Below, one piece after another: positions 13,151 to 16,057 of a DNA stretch of 16,057 nt. Position 1 is the first letter of the stretch; every line of letters begins with the position of its first letter. Source of the stretch: Candidatus Levyibacteriota bacterium (GTDB lineage Bacteria; Patescibacteriota; Microgenomatia; Levybacterales; UBA12049); the NCBI GenBank assembly GCA_023245475.1, contig JAHFKF010000004.1:11866-27922 (forward strand), given 5' to 3'. Below the pieces are notes generated by a model. The model did no database searches. It saw only the letters and a program-made list of their open reading frames with translations, and was not told the DNA's origin. The position numbers were made by a program, and so were the translations under genes.

Positions 13151-14107
13151 ATGACTACTTCTCTGCCCGAATTAGTTGATCAGTTTTTAGAACATCTAGA
13201 AATTGAAAAAAATGCCAGTAAATTAACAATTCGTAACTATCGACATTACTTGCGGATTTTTTGTGAATGGTACTCCCCTCTTTCTCCCACAGGGATACCC
13301 CTTTTTCCAGAAAAAACAATTGATAAGCTCGATTTAGGCATAATTCGTAAATATCGCGTGTATTTATCCAACCAAGTTGATGATCGAGGTAAAACGCTTG
13401 AGAAAGTCACCCAAAACTATTATGTAATAGCCTTACGTTCATTTTTACGTTTTTTAATTAAAAATGACATTAAGACGATCGAGCCTTCCAAAATTGATTT
13501 GCCCAAAACCGAAAGCCGCAGTTTAAAATTTTTGGAAAGAGAACAGGTCGAGAGACTCGTTACCATGCCAGATACATCCAAAGAAGAAGGTATTCGTGAT
13601 CGAGCAATCCTTGAATTGCTCTTTTCCACAGGTCTTCGTGTATCAGAGCTGGTTAGTCTGAATCATGGGCAGATCAATGTTGAACGAAGAGAATTTGGTG
13701 TGATTGGTAAAGGCGGTCGTGCTCGAGTTGTGTTTATTTCTGATCGTGCCGCAGAATGGATTGATCGATACCTTGCTGCTCGAACAGATGCTTTTAAGCC
13801 ACTCTTTATTCGCTACTCTCGTGGTGTTGATGAAGCTGATGATGGTGAAAAAATGCGTTTGACTGTGCGCAGCATTGAACGAATCGTAAAGAAATATGTA
13901 CAGCTTGCCAGGCTCCCTGTTGATGCGACCGTTCATACTATGAGACATTCATTTGCGACTGATTTACTCACCAACGGTGCTGATTTAAGATCGGTTCAAG
14001 AGATGCTTGGTCACAAAAATATCGCAACGACTCAGATATATACTCATGTTACCAATAAGCAGCTTAGAGACGTCCACAGCGCCTTCCACAGTGGCAATAA
14101 AGAGTGA
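13151..14107 (+). CDS. xer: Xer-type tyrosine recombinase
   Basis: This 318-aa protein has an N-terminal SAM-like core-binding domain (about 5-105, LVDQFLEHLEIEKNASKLTIRNYRHYL...) and a C-terminal catalytic domain. The catalytic residues are all present: Arg163 (STGLRVSELVSL), Lys187 (GKGGRARVV), His262 and Arg265 (HTMRHSFATDLL), His288 (MLGHKN) and Tyr297 (TTQIYTHV). XerC/D resolve chromosome dimers at dif during division. The size and TMRHSFATDLLTNGADLRSVQEMLGH string fit the Xer group rather than phage integrases. Only one xer gene is visible, so it may act alone as XerH, XerS or XerA do. The candidate dif site lies 1.7 kb away and a half-site covers its promoter. Confidence 0.92.
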   Translation: MTTSLPELVDQFLEHLEIEKNASKLTIRNYRHYLRIFCEWYSPLSPTGIPLFPEKTIDKLDLGIIRKYRVYLSNQVDDRGKTLEKVTQNYYVIALRSFLRFLIKNDIKTIEPSKIDLPKTESRSLKFLEREQVERLVTMPDTSKEEGIRDRAILELLFSTGLRVSELVSLNHGQINVERREFGVIGKGGRARVVFISDRAAEWIDRYLAARTDAFKPLFIRYSRGVDEADDGEKMRLTVRSIERIVKKYVQLARLPVDATVHTMRHSFATDLLTNGADLRSVQEMLGHKNIATTQIYTHVTNKQLRDVHSAFHSGNKE

Positions 14108-14132
14108 TTTGATTTACTTGTCTTCGTTTCTA

Positions 14133-14141
14133 TGATATAGT
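14133..14141 (+). promoter_or_regulatory. extended -10 promoter of the 158-aa gene (leaderless)
   Basis: TGA-TATAGT, with TTTACT 17 bp upstream (14113-14118) as a weak -35. It ends 8 nt before the ATG at 14150. Confidence 0.55.
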
Positions 14142-14149
14142 CTCTCAAT

Positions 14150-14626
14150 ATGAATAGTCTAGAGAATAGAATTGGTCCTGATTTAGAAAGATCTTTTCGC
14201 TCAACGTTTTCATTAAGTACATTAGAAGAAACCCCTCGTTTTATTAATAAAAGCACCATCCTTACTGCTAAAGAAAGAGAAAAAAAACTTTTTATATTTC
14301 AAGAGGCTCCTTCATCGTTAGCAAAGGATGGGATTATCTTTTCAGCAGTGGATATTACAGCTATTTCAGTACCTAAGTATGAAACCTTGCAATGGGATTT
14401 GACAACACATGATGTTGATTATGGTAATGATGAGCAATATCGTCTAACTACGCGATTGTTTGAACACTCAACAAGAGAACTATTGCAGGTAACAATTGAT
14501 TCTGCAACTATGACTCGCATAGTATTTGGTTCTGTATTTGATACTCCAATAATAGCAGCTTTTCGTAATTTTAAAGAATCTCAAGGTTCGTCTTCTAGAA
14601 CGTCTCGTAGGACAAACTTACGGTAA
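14150..14626 (+). CDS. hypothetical protein (158 aa)
   Basis: I do not recognise this protein. It is soluble, without a signal peptide or membrane segment, and has mixed alpha/beta character: an N-terminal charged part with LTAKEREKKLFIFQE (about 39-53), a middle rich in Thr and Asp, and a basic, Ser/Arg-rich tail (SSSRTSRRTNLR). A clear extended -10 box 8 nt before the ATG supports it as a real gene. Its last 32 nt overlap the end of the convergent SIMPL gene, and the odd tail may be a late extension into that gene. The gene lies 42 nt after xer and has its own promoter, so it need not be linked in function. Confidence 0.6.
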   Translation: MNSLENRIGPDLERSFRSTFSLSTLEETPRFINKSTILTAKEREKKLFIFQEAPSSLAKDGIIFSAVDITAISVPKYETLQWDLTTHDVDYGNDEQYRLTTRLFEHSTRELLQVTIDSATMTRIVFGSVFDTPIIAAFRNFKESQGSSSRTSRRTNLR

Positions 14627-15350
14627 CTGAAACTTTATTTTCTCCTGGATTAAGTTCTGTAGGTGGGGCTTCACTTCCTGCAGACTCAAGTTTTAAATCT
14701 GTGGTTCTGTACATTGGTTGTATTCCCCCACTTGTACTTTCTTGAACGTCTACTATTCTGCCTAATGTAATTCCGGCAGTTTTTGCAATACTTGATGCTT
14801 TTTCTTTTGCCTCTTTAATGGCTTCTTCTCTCGCTTGGTTTTCTAATTGCTTTTGCTTTGTGTCATCAAGTACAAATTGTACATTGCCTACTTGTGTCGC
14901 GCCATCCTTGGTAGCAATGTCAATTGCCTGGTTTGCCTTTTCAATTGGTGTTACTTTTACTTCAATATTTGCACTTACCGTGTAGCCCCGAGCAACTTGT
15001 TGACCGCTGTTGTAATCATATTGAGGGCTTACATTGTAGTTGGTTGTTTTGATATTCTTTGGATCAACACCAAGTGATTTGAGATCACTAGTAATTTTAT
15101 TGATAATACCATTTACTTGGGTTTGAGCTGCTTCAACAGTTGCAGCTTCTTTGTTGACTCCAAGGCTTACGAGCGCTGTGTCCGGAATAGCTGCAACTTC
15201 TCCAGTGCCCTGTGTCGTAAAGAGGTTTTGTTTTGTGGTAACAACGCTGGTTACTGAAAAAGGAATAGGACCGAAAAATTTTGTATAGAGAAACACACCG
15301 AGGAAAAGAAATAGAATCGTAAAGAATGGAATTTTAATATTTCGCAACAT
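14595..15350 (-). CDS. SIMPL-domain (DUF541/YggE-like) protein, membrane-anchored
   Basis: This 251-aa protein has an N-terminal membrane anchor (about 6-26, IPFFTILFLFLGVFLYTKFF), so the rest is outside the membrane. The SIMPL domain follows: FTTQGTGEVAAIPDTALVSLGV (about 44-65), a long helix (EAAQTQVNGIINKITSDLKSLGVDPKNIKTTNYNVSPQYDY), a pseudo-repeat containing the phrase GYTVSANIEVKV, and ARGYTVSANIEVKVTP, then LENQAREEAIKEAKEKASSIAKTAGITLG and NKVSVTVSLSYETF at the end. Such proteins are linked to oxidative stress and outer-surface functions in other bacteria, but the activity is unknown. Its 3' end overlaps the 158-aa gene. Confidence 0.88.
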   Translation of the reverse strand: MLRNIKIPFFTILFLFLGVFLYTKFFGPIPFSVTSVVTTKQNLFTTQGTGEVAAIPDTALVSLGVNKEAATVEAAQTQVNGIINKITSDLKSLGVDPKNIKTTNYNVSPQYDYNSGQQVARGYTVSANIEVKVTPIEKANQAIDIATKDGATQVGNVQFVLDDTKQKQLENQAREEAIKEAKEKASSIAKTAGITLGRIVDVQESTSGGIQPMYRTTDLKLESAGSEAPPTELNPGENKVSVTVSLSYETF

Positions 15351-15355
15351 AATTC

Positions 15356-15385
15356 AATCTAACTACGTTTATGGATGTTTGTCAA
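15356..15385 (-). promoter_or_regulatory. promoter of the SIMPL gene
   Basis: On the minus strand, consensus TTGACA (15385-15380), 18 bp, TAGATT (15361-15356), then 5 nt to the ATG at 15350. It lies in the 41-nt gap after the GH16 gene and allows separate transcription. Confidence 0.6.
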
Positions 15386-15391
15386 TAGAAT

Positions 15392-16057
15392 TTAATTTGA
15401 AAGTAGGGATACATGGTCAATATAGACAGTTCCTGTAGTTTTAGCCATATTGAATTCAAAAGCAACATTTGAGTTTGAATCCGTTGCTCTATATGTTTCT
15501 GTAAATTGTTGCCAAGAAGTTGTTAAATTAGCTGTCTTACTAAGGTACTCTTTATATGGTTCTGTGTTCTGTTGCAATAAGTAAGTTACTGGTCTATTCT
15601 TTGATGCTTTTGCCCAAAAAGAAAAAGTATAGGTCTTCCCTTTAGTAAGTTTTAGTCCACCTTGATACAGTTGTATATACCAATCGCTTTTCGATGCATT
15701 CGTTATATCTACTTTGAGCGAAGATAAACCTTGTACTGCTGTCGTAGTAGTTTTCGTCATTGTTGCTGCTGCTGGGGATGTTTTTTTGAGGTACCAAGGT
15801 ACAGTACCTGTTTCAAAGGATCCATTTTGCAACATACTAATAGGTGCTTGTTGTTGTGTAGGGATTGCTGTAGGTGTTGGCGTTGGTGTCGGTTGGTTTG
15901 TCTGGGTTACTAGGTTTGTAGGTGTAGGTTGAGTTTTCTGCCATACACGGATATAATCAATTTCAAATGAACTAGGAAACACTGTTGTTGTGTCAGGTTC
16001 TCCTGGCCAATTCCCACCGACAGCGAGGTTTGCTATGATATGCATTGGCTCTGCTGG
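15392..16057 (-). CDS. secreted GH16 glycanase with C-terminal carbohydrate-binding module, 5' end outside window
   Basis: The frame is open to the window edge; the residues before the internal Met are PAEP. The first part, MHIIANLAVGGNWPGEPDTTTVFPSSFEIDYIRVWQ, is the C-terminal end of a glycoside hydrolase family 16 fold ('lNlAvGG.wpG.p...t.fP..m.vDYVRVy'); the catalytic ExDxxE lies outside the window. Then comes a Thr/Pro linker (about 35 residues, PTPTPTPT) and a CBM4/9-like jelly-roll (about 145 residues: NGSFETGTVPWY..., YTFSFWAKAS, WQQFTETYRA, VAFEFNMAKTTGTVYIDHVSLLSN). GH16 enzymes cut beta-1,3/1,4-glucans or related polymers such as laminarin. Secretion is inferred from the architecture. 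The gene is read toward the SIMPL gene. Confidence 0.85.
   Translation of the reverse strand, partial: PAEPMHIIANLAVGGNWPGEPDTTTVFPSSFEIDYIRVWQKTQPTPTNLVTQTNQPTPTPTPTAIPTQQQAPISMLQNGSFETGTVPWYLKKTSPAAATMTKTTTTAVQGLSSLKVDITNASKSDWYIQLYQGGLKLTKGKTYTFSFWAKASKNRPVTYLLQQNTEPYKEYLSKTANLTTSWQQFTETYRATDSNSNVAFEFNMAKTTGTVYIDHVSLLSN

Noticed and set aside
15830..15935. GT-rich tandem pattern as a DNA microsatellite
   Set aside because: It is the coding sequence of a Thr/Pro linker in the GH16 protein, with varied codons.

Overview
The window is about 60% AT and densely coded. It has no insertion sequence, CRISPR array or rRNA. It looks like the chromosome of a Candidate Phyla Radiation (Patescibacteria) bacterium, perhaps Microgenomates. 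This is inferred from the gene content, the near absence of Shine-Dalgarno sequences, and the recurrent layout of an extended -10 box (TGnTATAAT) only 6-8 nt before the ATG. That layout predicts leaderless mRNAs for most genes.

Region 1-3.5 kb holds the 3' part of a MurF-like Mur ligase (cut by the window edge), ddl, maf, a small Crp/Fnr-type regulator and a tRNA-Leu(CAA) on the minus strand. MurF joins D-Ala-D-Ala, the product of Ddl, to the peptidoglycan stem, so the first two genes form a functional pair. The MurF frame carries a 51-bp palindromic C/G-run element inserted in frame. Region 3.5-8.75 kb holds a NIF3-family gene, efp (Arg at the tip position 32), an MFS exporter, an Lgt-like membrane protein, an RluA-family pseudouridine synthase, a LytR_C-domain membrane protein and a previously untracked 49-aa membrane protein. 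Most of these genes have their own promoter, often built from the stop codon of the gene before.

Region 8.75-11 kb holds a minus-strand TPR protein divergent from yebC, which is coupled to a polytopic membrane protein. Then follow 744 nt without a gene (10991-11734). This stretch holds several inverted repeats, a cluster of DnaA-box-like sequences, and a 32-bp element with 13-bp arms around a 6-bp centre. That arm-6-arm geometry is that of a Xer recombination site (dif).

Region 11.7-16 kb holds a cytoplasmic GH37 trehalase, a divergent Xer-type tyrosine recombinase, an unknown 158-aa protein, a SIMPL-domain protein and the end of a secreted GH16 glycanase with a carbohydrate-binding module. 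The left arm and first part of the centre of the dif-like element (16 bp, identical) recur over the -10 box of the xer gene, which suggests autoregulation. Genes left of the element are mostly plus and those right of it mostly minus, as expected at a replication terminus. The dif candidate, its half-site at xer, the leaderless promoter pattern and the in-frame palindromic element are the most interesting observations.
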